From Gimesia algae (GTDB lineage: Bacteria; Planctomycetota; Planctomycetia; Planctomycetales; Planctomycetaceae): a DNA stretch of 64,000 bases. Positions 53,769 to 62,887 of the stretch are shown here, piece after piece. The number at the start of each line of letters is the position of its first letter. Position 1 is the first letter of the stretch. Location of the stretch: positions 978,480 to 1,042,479 of the forward strand of contig NZ_CP036343.1 of the NCBI RefSeq assembly GCF_007746795.1. The letters are read 5' to 3'. The position numbers were made by a program, and so were the translations under genes. Under the pieces are notes generated by a model, which was given only the letters and a program-made list of their open reading frames with translations, ran no database searches and was not told the origin of the DNA.

Positions 53769-54932
53769 ATGGCAAGTGTCTGTAAGCAATCCAGCAACGG
53801 AAAACTGAACGGGCGAAAGTCCATCCAGTTTAAAGGGCATGACGGAAAACGGAAAACGTTAAGACTTGGCAAGGTGTCGATGAAAACGGCGGAAGGCGTT
53901 CGCGCTCAGGTTGAGCACCTTCTAGCGCATCGCATCACAAAGCATTCTCTTGACCGATCAACGGCCCAATGGTTGACAGAGATCGAACCAGAGTTGCGCA
54001 ATCGTCTTGTGAGTGTCGGTCTTATTGATGCGCGGGAATCGACCAGACTGGAAGACTACTGTGAAGCGTATTACAAGATGAGAGAGACCGATACCAAGCC
54101 AAACACGCAAAAGAAATACCGTAACGCGTTGAATTACATCTATGAATTCTTTACCCGTGAAAAGCTCTTGAAAGATATTACCCCGGGTGATTGCGACGAA
54201 TGGCGGTTGTGGTTGGTTCAAAAGAAACTGGCAGAGAACACGGTTCGCAAACACTGTGCAGTTGCGAAAGTGTTTTTCAATAACGCAGTCAGAAGAAAGC
54301 TGATTGAGGAAAACCCGTTCCAGGATCTGAAAGCAACATCGGTTCCCAACAAATCCCGGGAATACTTCATCACAGCTGAGGAAACGGAAAAGGTGCTCAC
54401 AGCCTGCCCGGATGCGGAATGGCGGTTGATCGTCGCACTGGCCCGGTATGGTGGCTTGAGAATCCCCTCAGAGCCATACGCGTTACGCTGGAGTGACATC
54501 AATTGGGCTGATGATCGGTTTTATGTGTCGAGTCCGAAGACCGAACATCACGAAGGCAAAGAGGGTAGAATGGTGCCATTGTTCCCACAGCTCAGGCCCT
54601 ATCTTGAGGATTGCAGGGAACTGGCAGAGGATGACGCAGAGTTTGTGATTGTGAAGCACAGACACGGCAGTTGTAACCTGCGCACGACCATGCAGAAGAT
54701 TGTAAAACGGGCAGGTTTGAACCAGTGGCCGAGACTCTTTCAGAACCTCAGATCATCACGCGAAACAGAGCTGTTGAGCGAGGGTTTTCAACTACAAACG
54801 GTTGTTGCATGGCTGGGAAATTCGGCAGTTGTAGCGCTGAAAAACTACTTGCAAGTCAGGGAAGACGACTACAAAAAAGCGACGCAAAATACAGCGCAGT
54901 ACACTACTGTTAGCAGGGGTGCAGTCGGGTAA
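53769..54932 (+). CDS. int: tyrosine recombinase (integrase) of the element
   Basis: About 387 residues. A core-binding helical domain (YYKMRETDTKPNTQKKYRNALNYIYEF, WLVQKKLAENTVRKHCAVA) is followed by the catalytic domain. GGLRIPSEPYALRW holds the first Arg, NLRSSRETEL the second Arg (the preceding His position is Asn), and LGNSAVVALKNYLQV the Tyr nucleophile. ATG 53769, preceded by AAAGG, is preferred over the frame's start at 53688. Its location 80 bp from tRNA-Arg identifies the attR side. Confidence 0.92.
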   Translation: MASVCKQSSNGKLNGRKSIQFKGHDGKRKTLRLGKVSMKTAEGVRAQVEHLLAHRITKHSLDRSTAQWLTEIEPELRNRLVSVGLIDARESTRLEDYCEAYYKMRETDTKPNTQKKYRNALNYIYEFFTREKLLKDITPGDCDEWRLWLVQKKLAENTVRKHCAVAKVFFNNAVRRKLIEENPFQDLKATSVPNKSREYFITAEETEKVLTACPDAEWRLIVALARYGGLRIPSEPYALRWSDINWADDRFYVSSPKTEHHEGKEGRMVPLFPQLRPYLEDCRELAEDDAEFVIVKHRHGSCNLRTTMQKIVKRAGLNQWPRLFQNLRSSRETELLSEGFQLQTVVAWLGNSAVVALKNYLQVREDDYKKATQNTAQYTTVSRGAVG

Positions 54933-55012
54933 ATCTTAAATTGATACAGAATGAAATTTCCATAATGCTAAGTGCCTTACTCGACGTTACCCGTTGTTAC
55001 ATAAGGACTTAC

Positions 55013-55028
55013 TACCCCCGGCTGGGCT
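55013..55028. repeat. attR, within the 3' end of tRNA-Arg
   Basis: TACCCCCGGCTGGGCT, identical to attL at 36704-36719. It covers the tRNA's discriminator base, the 3' acceptor strand and part of the T stem, so integration leaves the tRNA intact. Confidence 0.88.
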
Positions 55029-55086
55029 CGAACCAGCAACCTCTGGCTTCGGAAGCCAGCACTCTATCCAATTGAGCTACGGGGGC
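55013..55086 (-). tRNA. tRNA-Arg (CCG)
   Basis: The cloverleaf is complete: acceptor GCCCCCG/CGGGGGT with a terminal G-T pair, D arm GCTC...GAGT, anticodon stem CTGGC/GCCAG around TTCCGAA (anticodon CCG), and T arm GCTGG-TTCGAGC-CCAGC. The discriminator is A and CCA is not encoded. It is the integration target of the element. Confidence 0.95.
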
Positions 55087-55377
55087 TCATCTTTTTACAC
55101 CTGAACAGGTTTCCCTGTTCCTGTACCTGATTTGGTGTGAACCGGTCTTAGAACGGTCTATGAACTGATTTACCGTCAGAGACTCCAACACACAAGGATC
55201 AGCGCCATAATTTTAGTTCTGTCTTGAAAGACAGTCCGTTCGGACCCTTGTATTATTAACAGATCTTCATAATAAATAGGCACAATCTTAACATGAATCA
55301 ATTCATATGAACACCTGCCAGTTGCCCCGATCAGAATCTTTGGGGGTAAATCCCAATACGATAGGTTCAGAGACACA
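55087..55377. other. intergenic region between tRNA-Arg and the Na/Pi transporter
   Basis: About 290 bp with no supported gene. It should contain the tRNA promoter (minus strand) and the promoter of the transporter gene (plus strand). Confidence 0.45.
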
Positions 55378-57042
55378 ATGTTTGAAATGACGACCACCCT
55401 CATTGGAGGTCTGGGGATCTTCCTCCTGGGAATGAAATACATGTCCCAGGGGCTTCAATCGATTGCCGGCGCCAGTTTGCGGCGGCTGATCGGTGCCGTC
55501 ACCAATAACCGCATTCTGGCAACACTCGTCGGCTTCCTGGTTACCATCCTGGTCCAGTCCAGTTCTGTGACCACCGTCATGACGGTCGGCTTCGTAAACG
55601 GGGGGCTGATGTCTCTGACCCAGGCGATTGGCGTCATCATGGGCGCCAACATCGGGACCACGGTGACAGGCTGGATTCTGGTGCTGAAAATCGGCAAATA
55701 CGGTCTGCCGATGTTGGGGGTTTCCGCCTTTGTCTACCTGTTTTCAAAAAATGAAAAACTGCGTTACACTGCATTAGCGATCATGGGTGTCGGTATGGTC
55801 TTTTTTGGCCTGCAACTCATGAAAGAAGCCTGCGCGTTTCTCAAGGATATGCCAGAATTTAGAGAATGGTTTCTGCAGTTTCAGGCCGACACATTTATAG
55901 GTTTATATCAGTGTATGCTCGCGGGCTGCATTTTGACGGTACTCGTACAATCCTCATCTGCAACACTGGGAATTACGATCTCTCTGGCAACAACCGGTTT
56001 GATTCCCTTTGAAACGGCAGCCGCTCTGGTTTTGGGTGAGAATATCGGCACCACAGTGACAGCGTTACTGGCTTCCATCGGCACCACCACCAATGCCCGC
56101 CGCGCTGCCTATTTCCACTTTCTGTTTAATATTTCCGGTGTCATCTGGATTTCGACGATTTTCTTCTGGTACGTCCAATTTATTCCCTGGATCATAAATG
56201 TAGATGTGACACAGACTGCCGTCGTCAATGGAGAAACCATCTATCCCAATGCGGCTCTGGCGATTGCCGCGACCCACTCGGTGTTCAATATCGTCAACAC
56301 GATTGTATTTCTACCGTTTTCCGGAATGATAGCCACATTTCTTAATCGGATTGTCCATGATCGGTCCCAGGAAATCTCTCATTTGCAAAGTCTGGATATC
56401 CGTATTCTGGAAACTCCGGCACTGGCCATTGATCAGTCACGCGGAGAAGTGATTAAAATGGGACTGATGTGTGATGAAATGGCCCAGATTTTATACCGGG
56501 TCCTGTCGCAGGAGAAACCGGATCCCGATGATGTCGAGAAGCTGTTTCAGCATGAAGAAGAACTCGACCGGATGCAGGATGAAGTAACCAGCTACATCAC
56601 CCATCTGCTCGCCATGGATCTGACTCAGGATGTGATTTCCAAAGGACGCTGCCAGTTACGTATGGCGGATGAATATGAATCCATCAGTGACTACCTGCAG
56701 CGGATTGCCAAATTCAGGCTGAAATTAAACAAACAGGGCAGGGTCTTTGATGATGTGCATAATCACTCTCTGCTGGATCTGCTCACGATGGTCGAAAAAC
56801 AGTTGAACCATGTCACCACCGCTTATCAGCAATCTCACACCGACGTTGTTTCCGCCACGATTCGGTCCGGCACGGAAATCAAGCATCGGGTCAAAACGCT
56901 GCAGCGAGAACATCTGGACTACCTGTCGGCAGAGAAAGTCGACCCGTATATCAATGTTTCTTACACATCGACGCTGAACGCCCTCAGACGCGTGCGGGAC
57001 CATGTAATCAATCTGGCAGAAGCACTCGCCGGCGAAAAGTAA
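55378..57042 (+). CDS. Na/Pi cotransporter with PhoU-like C-terminal domain
   Basis: 554 residues. Two inverted membrane repeats carry the QSSS signature of the PNaS family: LVQSSSVTTVMTVGFVNGG with GANIGTTVTGW, and LVQSSSATLGITISLATTG with GENIGTTVTALLASIG. Residues ~340-550 form a helical PhoU-like domain. It imports phosphate with sodium at the inner membrane. No pst or pho genes are adjacent. Confidence 0.92.
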   Translation: MFEMTTTLIGGLGIFLLGMKYMSQGLQSIAGASLRRLIGAVTNNRILATLVGFLVTILVQSSSVTTVMTVGFVNGGLMSLTQAIGVIMGANIGTTVTGWILVLKIGKYGLPMLGVSAFVYLFSKNEKLRYTALAIMGVGMVFFGLQLMKEACAFLKDMPEFREWFLQFQADTFIGLYQCMLAGCILTVLVQSSSATLGITISLATTGLIPFETAAALVLGENIGTTVTALLASIGTTTNARRAAYFHFLFNISGVIWISTIFFWYVQFIPWIINVDVTQTAVVNGETIYPNAALAIAATHSVFNIVNTIVFLPFSGMIATFLNRIVHDRSQEISHLQSLDIRILETPALAIDQSRGEVIKMGLMCDEMAQILYRVLSQEKPDPDDVEKLFQHEEELDRMQDEVTSYITHLLAMDLTQDVISKGRCQLRMADEYESISDYLQRIAKFRLKLNKQGRVFDDVHNHSLLDLLTMVEKQLNHVTTAYQQSHTDVVSATIRSGTEIKHRVKTLQREHLDYLSAEKVDPYINVSYTSTLNALRRVRDHVINLAEALAGEK

Positions 57043-57064
57043 CGAGCCGCAAGCCTGTATCAGG

Positions 57065-58168
57065 CTAATCGAGTACGCAGGCAAACTCTTTCATATTGGC
57101 ATGGACCACCGGCTGCGGGCAGGACCAGACCAGAAAGAACATGGCTTCGCGAATCGCACGCTCGGCGGGATGCCCTTTGACAAAACCGGCTCCTTTGACT
57201 GCAGCCAGCAGCGCCTGGGAAGCACGCAGGACCAGTGAGTTTGCTTGCCCGCGAATCTTCTCTGAAAATCCGCCATTGAGGGTTCCGGCTTTGAGGGTCT
57301 TGAACATTTCTGCACTGATGCCTTCACATTCGGCATTGAAGGGCTGATAGATTTCCAGCAGATCGGGCCGTTTCACTGCTTCCTCGCCCAGTTTTGCAAT
57401 CGCCCGTCTGGCGACTCCCAGCGCCAGAGCCGAAGTGGTCAATGAGCCTGCGCCTCCCTGTCCATCGGGGCGTTTCATGACATTCTCGACCGGACCTGCA
57501 ATCAGAAACTGATCGGGAACGATCACCTGGTTCAGCTTCACAGCGCCGGTTTGAGAGCCTGTCATCGATAACATTTCAATCGGTGACTGAGGATCGACTC
57601 CTTCGCAATCAGTCTCGACCAGCGCCAGGATCTGGGTCCCGTCCTGAAAAACGCCCCCGGTAACGATGTAATCTGCATGGACAGCCCCGGTCACCCAGGG
57701 CACGAAGCCATCCAGCTTCCAGCCCTCTTTCATTTTCTCAGCAGTCACCGTCGGTTTACTCAAGTGCTGCCTGGAAGTAGTCAGGTGAGAAATCCCGACC
57801 GTGGCAAATTTTTCGCCCGCTGCCAGTTCCTGAAAGACGCCCGCTTTCAATTCCGGGTCCTGAGACCAGTTGATCCGCTGACAGGCAGCGTTGAACTGAG
57901 TCAGTACGAAGGTGGTGGTCAGGCAGGCCTCGGCGAGTCTGATGTACCCGTAAGTCATCTCCACAGAATTCAAATCGGCCCCGCCGAATTCCCGAGGAAC
58001 ATTCCAGCCCAGAACACCCGCCTGTCTGATCGCATTCCAGGCTTCTGCGGGCCAGCCTGTCTCGGAATCACTGCTTTCAGACAGCTTCGAGATGGTCTGA
58101 AGCAGACAGTCAAACTCGTCATGAAATCGTGCTGGTCGGTATAAGTTCAAAGCAGAATCAGTCATCAA
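57065..58168 (-). CDS. acyl-CoA dehydrogenase family protein
   Basis: 367 residues. The N-terminal helical domain (LGWNVPREFGGADLNSVEMTYGYIRLAEAC) and beta domain (FATVGISHLTTSRQ, DGFVPWVTGAVHADYIVTGGVF) follow the acyl-CoA dehydrogenase layout; the C-terminal helical domain is shortened. The catalytic Glu could not be placed with confidence, so it may be an oxidoreductase of the wider family. It has no operon partner; the YTV gene's terminator lies just upstream of its start. Confidence 0.82.
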   Translation of the reverse strand: MMTDSALNLYRPARFHDEFDCLLQTISKLSESSDSETGWPAEAWNAIRQAGVLGWNVPREFGGADLNSVEMTYGYIRLAEACLTTTFVLTQFNAACQRINWSQDPELKAGVFQELAAGEKFATVGISHLTTSRQHLSKPTVTAEKMKEGWKLDGFVPWVTGAVHADYIVTGGVFQDGTQILALVETDCEGVDPQSPIEMLSMTGSQTGAVKLNQVIVPDQFLIAGPVENVMKRPDGQGGAGSLTTSALALGVARRAIAKLGEEAVKRPDLLEIYQPFNAECEGISAEMFKTLKAGTLNGGFSEKIRGQANSLVLRASQALLAAVKGAGFVKGHPAERAIREAMFFLVWSCPQPVVHANMKEFACVLD

Positions 58169-58217
58169 TCTTCTCGTTGCTGGAATAGTCCGGAAAGCGC
58201 CCTGTCATCCAGTCTAT

Positions 58218-58249
58218 AAAAAAAGCCTCATACTCGAAAGTATGAGGCT
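58218..58249 (-). terminator. intrinsic terminator of the YTV gene
   Basis: An 11-bp stem AGCCTCATACT / AGTATGAGGCT with a 4-nt loop; on the minus strand it is followed by seven T residues. It lies 45 nt after the YTV stop and before the acyl-CoA dehydrogenase start. Confidence 0.9.
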
Positions 58250-58294
58250 GATCATCATCTGAATGAAACAGGATCAGGAAACCTGATTCACGTG

Positions 58295-59617
58295 TTAATT
58301 GCAGGTAGGGCAACCTGTTGCACAGGGAGCACAGTCAGGCACCTGAACTGTGATTTTCTTTGCCACCTGTCGACAGACCTGAACCTGAATTTCTTTCTGT
58401 ACCGTGTAAGGGACGCAGACAGTGAAAGACTGCTGCACGACTTTAGGGACACATTTATAAACGGTCACTTTGCGTGTGCAGGTTTTCTGTTGAGGCACAC
58501 AGACGGTGAAGTTCACCTGTCGCGTTTTTTCCTCTTTGACGAGCGAGCAGACCTTCACATCACAGGTTCTTGTTTCCTGTCGGCACTTTTGCACCTGGTA
58601 GGTGAATTCCTGAGGAACGCATTTCACCTCACAGACTTTAACCATACGGGTCTTAACTTCCTGTTTGCAGAGCTGGATATCATAACTGTATGTTTCAGGC
58701 ACGCAGACGGTTTCGCAGACCTTGACGGTTCTGGTTTTCCTGACCGGTTTGCAAAGTTGAACTTCATAAGTATAGGGCACCTGTTCGCATTGCTGGCGAT
58801 AGGAAGTGTACTCTACTTTTTTCTGAACGACTTTGGGAACCCAGACGCGTTGTGTGCAGACGGGTGCACAGGCGGTCTGGCAACAGTCACCACAAGTTCC
58901 ACAACTACCACATGCCGGAGCAGGGCAAGCTGCTTGAATGGGACGGTCTTCCCAATGCCCCTGATCTTCACAGACAGTGTGATACTGCTTCACGGGGACG
59001 CATTTCATCACAGTCCGCATTCCCTGACGCTTTTCCGTGTAAGGTTCATTCACCGTGTATTCCTGAACCACATCTTTCATGACCACTTTCTGAACCTGAC
59101 GGGTAGCAGTCCGTTTTTCAGTATAGGGGACATTGACCGTATATTGCTGTTCAACATCCTTCCAGAATGTTTTCTTAACCTGACGGACTCCGGTCTGTGT
59201 TTCGTAATAAGGCACATTGACCGTGTAAGTTTTTTGAGAGGTCTGCCAGACTGGTTTGCAGACCACGTACTTTTCTTCGCGGGTCCGCACCTCAGGTACC
59301 ATTACCGTATAAGTATGGTCGACCTCCTGGATCTCAGGAACTTTTTCATAGATTGTGACATTCCGCTGACGTGTCTCCGTGCGATAAGCAGTGCAGTTGA
59401 CTTTGCGGACTTCGGTGACCATTTCCGGAACCAGTACCGTTCGTTCCACTGTTTTACATGTCGGTTTACATGCGACCGTTGCGCACGGGTTGCAGCCGCT
59501 CACACAGGGTGCTGCACTCACACAACACTGCTGTGAGTGACACTTTCCCGCCTGGGCTGCTGATGTCATCATCATGATGGCTCCCACAGCACAGAGTAAC
59601 TTAAACGTTGGTTTCAC
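58295..59617 (-). CDS. YTV-repeat Cys-rich cell-wall protein
   Basis: 440 residues, GTG start with GGGGAGGA upstream and a signal peptide (LLCAVGAIMMMTSAAQA). The body is repeats of about 30-35 residues with the core YTVNVPYYE, YTVNVPYTEKR, YTVMVPEV, or Cys-rich variants (VCETVCVPETYSYDIQLCK), matching the planctomycete YTV family. Many paired Cys (CGSCGTCGDCCQTAC) suggest disulphide cross-linking. YTV proteins are known components of planctomycete proteinaceous walls. Its own terminator and a strong ribosome-binding site suggest high expression. The antisense strand stays open because of the repeats. Confidence 0.92.
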   Translation of the reverse strand: MKPTFKLLCAVGAIMMMTSAAQAGKCHSQQCCVSAAPCVSGCNPCATVACKPTCKTVERTVLVPEMVTEVRKVNCTAYRTETRQRNVTIYEKVPEIQEVDHTYTVMVPEVRTREEKYVVCKPVWQTSQKTYTVNVPYYETQTGVRQVKKTFWKDVEQQYTVNVPYTEKRTATRQVQKVVMKDVVQEYTVNEPYTEKRQGMRTVMKCVPVKQYHTVCEDQGHWEDRPIQAACPAPACGSCGTCGDCCQTACAPVCTQRVWVPKVVQKKVEYTSYRQQCEQVPYTYEVQLCKPVRKTRTVKVCETVCVPETYSYDIQLCKQEVKTRMVKVCEVKCVPQEFTYQVQKCRQETRTCDVKVCSLVKEEKTRQVNFTVCVPQQKTCTRKVTVYKCVPKVVQQSFTVCVPYTVQKEIQVQVCRQVAKKITVQVPDCAPCATGCPTCN

Positions 59618-59822
59618 TTTCCTCCCCTTTCATGTTGTTTTGAAATTCATGATTCGAAAAAATGAATATTCTCCGTTTTCTAATTCCCTTTAGTTTGGGA
59701 AAGAGTCGAACACCAGTATAGAATAACATGTTAATATAGGAATTCTACGAATTATATCAATTATATCGAAAAACTAACAATTCTCCGAAATATGTCGTTA
59801 AGTCAATATTGGGCAACCACCT

Positions 59823-60917
59823 ATGAACACAACAATTAAATCCAGCTGGTACAAGCTGACTCTGCTTTTGGCATTCAGTTTATATGCTCATAATTACACT
59901 TATCCCGAGCAGCCTGAAATTTTTTCTCAGACGATGATCGTGGCGACCAAAGGGGCTGAGCTCAAGACGGGCAGTGGGGTCTTACGTCAGTTGAACCCGG
60001 GGGAAGTCCTGGTCGCGACACAGCGAAACCAGGAATGGCTCTGGATTCCATTACGGGGAGGCTGGATTAGCGCCGCTGACCTGAAAGCACCAGAGGAACT
60101 GATTTCTATTCTGGATCAGTTCATTGAGACCAAGCCTACCGCCGAGCGATATCATTTAAGAGGAATTGCTCAACAGGTTCTGAAGAATTATCCCGCAGCG
60201 CTAACTGACTTTGCCGCCTCACTGAAACTCAAACCGGAGAATGCCCACATCTATGTCAATCGGGGTAACATCCGACGGCTACAGAGAGAGTACGATCTGG
60301 CTCTGGATGACCTGAATCGCGCCGTTCAACTTAATGACAATGATGCCAATGCGTACTACATTCGGGGCCTGATCAGACTGGAACAGAAACAACTGCAGTC
60401 CGCAGTAGATGATCTGACGAAAGCAATTCAGCAGAATCCACATATGGTAGCGGCTCTGAATGCCCGTGGAATCACCTATCGCGAATTGAACCAGTTTGAT
60501 CGAGCGCTGCAGGATTTCAATCAGGCAATCAAAGCCAACAACTTCGTATCCGAAGTATTCAGCAATCGCGCTGCGATTTGGGAACTGCAGGCTCAATTTG
60601 AATCCGCGATCAAAGACTATCAACGAGCGCTGGAGCTGAACCCTGCTTCCGCTGTGGCACATAACGATTTGGCCTGGCTGTATGCAACCTGTGCTGAGGA
60701 GAAACTTCAAAACCCGGGACTGGCAGTCTCTCATGCTGAAAAAGCGTGTGAACTGACCCGTTTTGAAGACTGGAATCTACTGGACACCATGGCGACCGCA
60801 TATCAGGCAGACCAGCAGCTGGACAAAGCATCCCGTACTCTCACTCAGGCAATTCAGAAAGCTCCTGATGAGCAGAAAAAAGCGTTAAAAAAGAAACTCG
60901 AGAAAATCACTAATTAG
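59823..60917 (+). CDS. secreted TPR protein with an SH3-like N-terminal domain
   Basis: 364 residues. A hydrophobic leader (WYKLTLLLAFSLYAHNYTY) precedes an SH3-like segment (ATKGAELKTGSGVLRQL, WLWIPLRGGWISAADL). Five or so TPR units follow (AALTDFAASLKLKPENAHIYVNRGNIRRL, AVDDLTKAIQQNPHMVAALNARGITY). It probably acts as a periplasmic scaffold. Divergent from the YTV gene across 205 bp of AT-rich DNA. Confidence 0.8.
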   Translation: MNTTIKSSWYKLTLLLAFSLYAHNYTYPEQPEIFSQTMIVATKGAELKTGSGVLRQLNPGEVLVATQRNQEWLWIPLRGGWISAADLKAPEELISILDQFIETKPTAERYHLRGIAQQVLKNYPAALTDFAASLKLKPENAHIYVNRGNIRRLQREYDLALDDLNRAVQLNDNDANAYYIRGLIRLEQKQLQSAVDDLTKAIQQNPHMVAALNARGITYRELNQFDRALQDFNQAIKANNFVSEVFSNRAAIWELQAQFESAIKDYQRALELNPASAVAHNDLAWLYATCAEEKLQNPGLAVSHAEKACELTRFEDWNLLDTMATAYQADQQLDKASRTLTQAIQKAPDEQKKALKKKLEKITN

Positions 60918-61265
60918 TGAAATCAATCTCAAGATTCACATCGCAGGAGCCTGCAGTCGCTCCACTTACGTCTATCTCACTGAATCCCGCAGCATTCTGC
61001 AGCACCAGCCCGCTCAGGCATGAGACATTTTCGTAACCCCGCCTTATTTTCCCATAACTGCAGACCATTTAACCGGCACGCTTTACCCAGAATAACGACT
61101 TGTGAACTAGGTAAACTATTCCACAGAGTTTGGCCATGATTAAGGCGCTCATGAAAACATTCCGATATGCAGTTCTACGGAGCATTGATGGATCGCCTCC
61201 GGTCGGTAGATGGAACTAGGACTCGCGAGCAATCGCACCGCCACCTCGATGAACTGAGCCACCGA
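60918..61265. other. intergenic region before the HtrA-type gene
   Basis: No gene was recognised. It should contain the promoter for the HtrA-type protease. An in-frame start at 61167 would extend that protein through it by 33 residues that are polar and not leader-like. Confidence 0.4.
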
Positions 61266-62663
61266 ATGATTAAGTGCTTTTATAAACTCACTGTGTGCAC
61301 TGTTCTGATCGTAACAGGATCAGTCGCATTTTGTGAGAACAGTGTTGCATCCGACGTACGGAAAACACCCCTTGTTCGCGCCATTGAACGTGCTAAAACG
61401 TCTGTGGTTAACATTCACAGCGAGAAAACTGCGCGTTCAGAAGACTCACTTTTCGGTTCCGGAAAAAACCGTAAAGTCAATGGGATGGGAACCGGTATTG
61501 TCGTTGACCCCCGTGGATACATCGTCACGAATCACCATGTGATCGATGGAGTGGACTCGTTGCGCGTCACGATGCTGGATGGCAGCACTTACAATGCGCG
61601 GATCATATCTTCCAATCAGAGTGAAGACCTGGCGATCATCAAGATCAATCCCAACAAAAAACTGACGGTCATGCCTCCAGGCACCTCATCGGACCTGATG
61701 CTGGGCGAAACCGTAATTGCTGTGGGCAACGCGTTTGGATACGAACACACAGTCACTTCCGGCATTATCAGTTCGCTTTCGCGTGATGTGGAAGTGAACG
61801 AAAAACAATCATACAAAAATCTGATCCAGACCGATGCCAGCATTAACCCCGGCAACAGCGGTGGTCCTCTGTTGAACCTTGATGGTGAAGTTGTGGGAAT
61901 TAACGTGGCGATCCGTGCCGGTGCCCAGAGAATTGGCTTTGCCATTCCTATTGACGATGCCCGCAAAATCATTGCCGACCTGATCAGCACGGAATTACTT
62001 GATCATACCTACCATGGTATCCTGGCCAACGATATCAAACAGGGTGACAAGCAGATGCTGGTGCTTGGTCAGCCTGCCAAGGACAGCCCCGCTGACAAAT
62101 CCGGTCTGCAGAAAGATGACATCGTCATGAAAGCCGGTTCAGTCAACGTTGTGGATCGTGTTGACCTGGAACGTGCCCTTATGGGACACAAGCCCGGTGA
62201 TACCATTGACCTGCTGATACGTCGCGAAGAGAAGACTCAGACTGTTCAAATCACACTGGCTGACAGTGGTTCTGTGGTTCGCACGACTCCTGTCAGTGCT
62301 CCTATTGTACGGGCACAGAATAACGAAATCTCGAACGACCCCACACTCGAAAAGACATGGGAAGTACTGGGAATCCGCATCAGCAAAGTTCCAGAAACCC
62401 AAAAGCATCTGCTGAACCCCCGCTACGAAGGTGGCATGATGATTGAAGAAGTTCGCCCCCAGAGCCCGGCAGCCATGAACGGCATGCGTCGCGGTGACAT
62501 TCTGGTGGGACTGCATATCTGGGAAACTGTGAATCTCAGCAATGTCTCTTATGTCTTAAGCAACTCGAAGCTCCCCAGCTTCAACCCACTGAAGTTTTAC
62601 ATTCTCCGCAAGAATGAAACCCTCTATGGCCATCTGCCACTCAATCTGACCAGTACGCCGTAG
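61266..62663 (+). CDS. HtrA/DegP-type periplasmic serine protease with PDZ domains
   Basis: About 465 residues from ATG 61266, with a leader (FYKLTVCTVLIVTGSVAFC). The trypsin-like domain has His in VTNHHVIDGV, Asp in SEDLAIIKI and Ser in NPGNSGGPLLN. The first PDZ (about 270-350) includes DSPADKSGLQKDDIVMKAGSV. The second (about 380-460) carries YEGGMMIEEVRPQSPAAMNGM. It is a protein quality-control protease of the envelope. The gene has its own terminator at 62705-62743. Confidence 0.92.
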   Translation: MIKCFYKLTVCTVLIVTGSVAFCENSVASDVRKTPLVRAIERAKTSVVNIHSEKTARSEDSLFGSGKNRKVNGMGTGIVVDPRGYIVTNHHVIDGVDSLRVTMLDGSTYNARIISSNQSEDLAIIKINPNKKLTVMPPGTSSDLMLGETVIAVGNAFGYEHTVTSGIISSLSRDVEVNEKQSYKNLIQTDASINPGNSGGPLLNLDGEVVGINVAIRAGAQRIGFAIPIDDARKIIADLISTELLDHTYHGILANDIKQGDKQMLVLGQPAKDSPADKSGLQKDDIVMKAGSVNVVDRVDLERALMGHKPGDTIDLLIRREEKTQTVQITLADSGSVVRTTPVSAPIVRAQNNEISNDPTLEKTWEVLGIRISKVPETQKHLLNPRYEGGMMIEEVRPQSPAAMNGMRRGDILVGLHIWETVNLSNVSYVLSNSKLPSFNPLKFYILRKNETLYGHLPLNLTSTP

Positions 62664-62704
62664 TTTATAATAGATCCATCAATCAGTTCATACTGATCCA
62701 TCAG

Positions 62705-62743
62705 ACCCGACACTCTTTCCACGAGTGCCGGGTTCTTTTTTTT
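62705..62743 (+). terminator. intrinsic terminator of the HtrA-type gene
   Basis: ACCCGACACTC faces GAGTGCCGGGT with one A/C mismatch and a 7-nt loop, followed by C and eight T residues. Confidence 0.88.
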
Positions 62744-62887
62744 GGCAGCGGTCTGATCCTGCCTGCGTCATAAAAACGAGATCACGCACACTCGCAGCAC
62801 GGTAACGGAACCTGTTATGATAGTCTGTCGACAGGAAAGCATTGTTTACCCTTCGTACAAACTCTCATTGCCCCCGACTGTATCCAA

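Larger units (their letters stand above)
36704..55028. mobile_element. 18.3-kb tRNA-Arg-integrated element, candidate phage satellite
   Basis: It is bounded by a perfect 16-bp direct repeat, TACCCCCGGCTGGGCT, at 36704-36719 and 55013-55028. The right copy is the 3' end of an intact tRNA-Arg(CCG). A tyrosine recombinase ends 80 bp from the tRNA. It encodes a primase with DUF3987, HTH proteins, a Nu1-like small-terminase candidate, an S49 peptidase and a tape-measure-like protein. No large terminase, portal, capsid or lysis set was recognised. Nearly all genes run on the plus strand. This gene complement matches the logic of phage satellites; a decayed prophage is the main alternative. Confidence 0.85.

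Noticed and set aside
58292-59536. 414-residue open frame on the plus strand
   Set aside because: It is the antisense of the YTV gene; repeats without antisense stops explain the length. The minus-strand gene has a signal peptide, family repeats, a ribosome-binding site and a terminator.
62664-62887. Thiamine-pyrophosphate riboswitch before thiL
   Set aside because: No THI-box-like sequence was found; the only structure is the HtrA-gene terminator.
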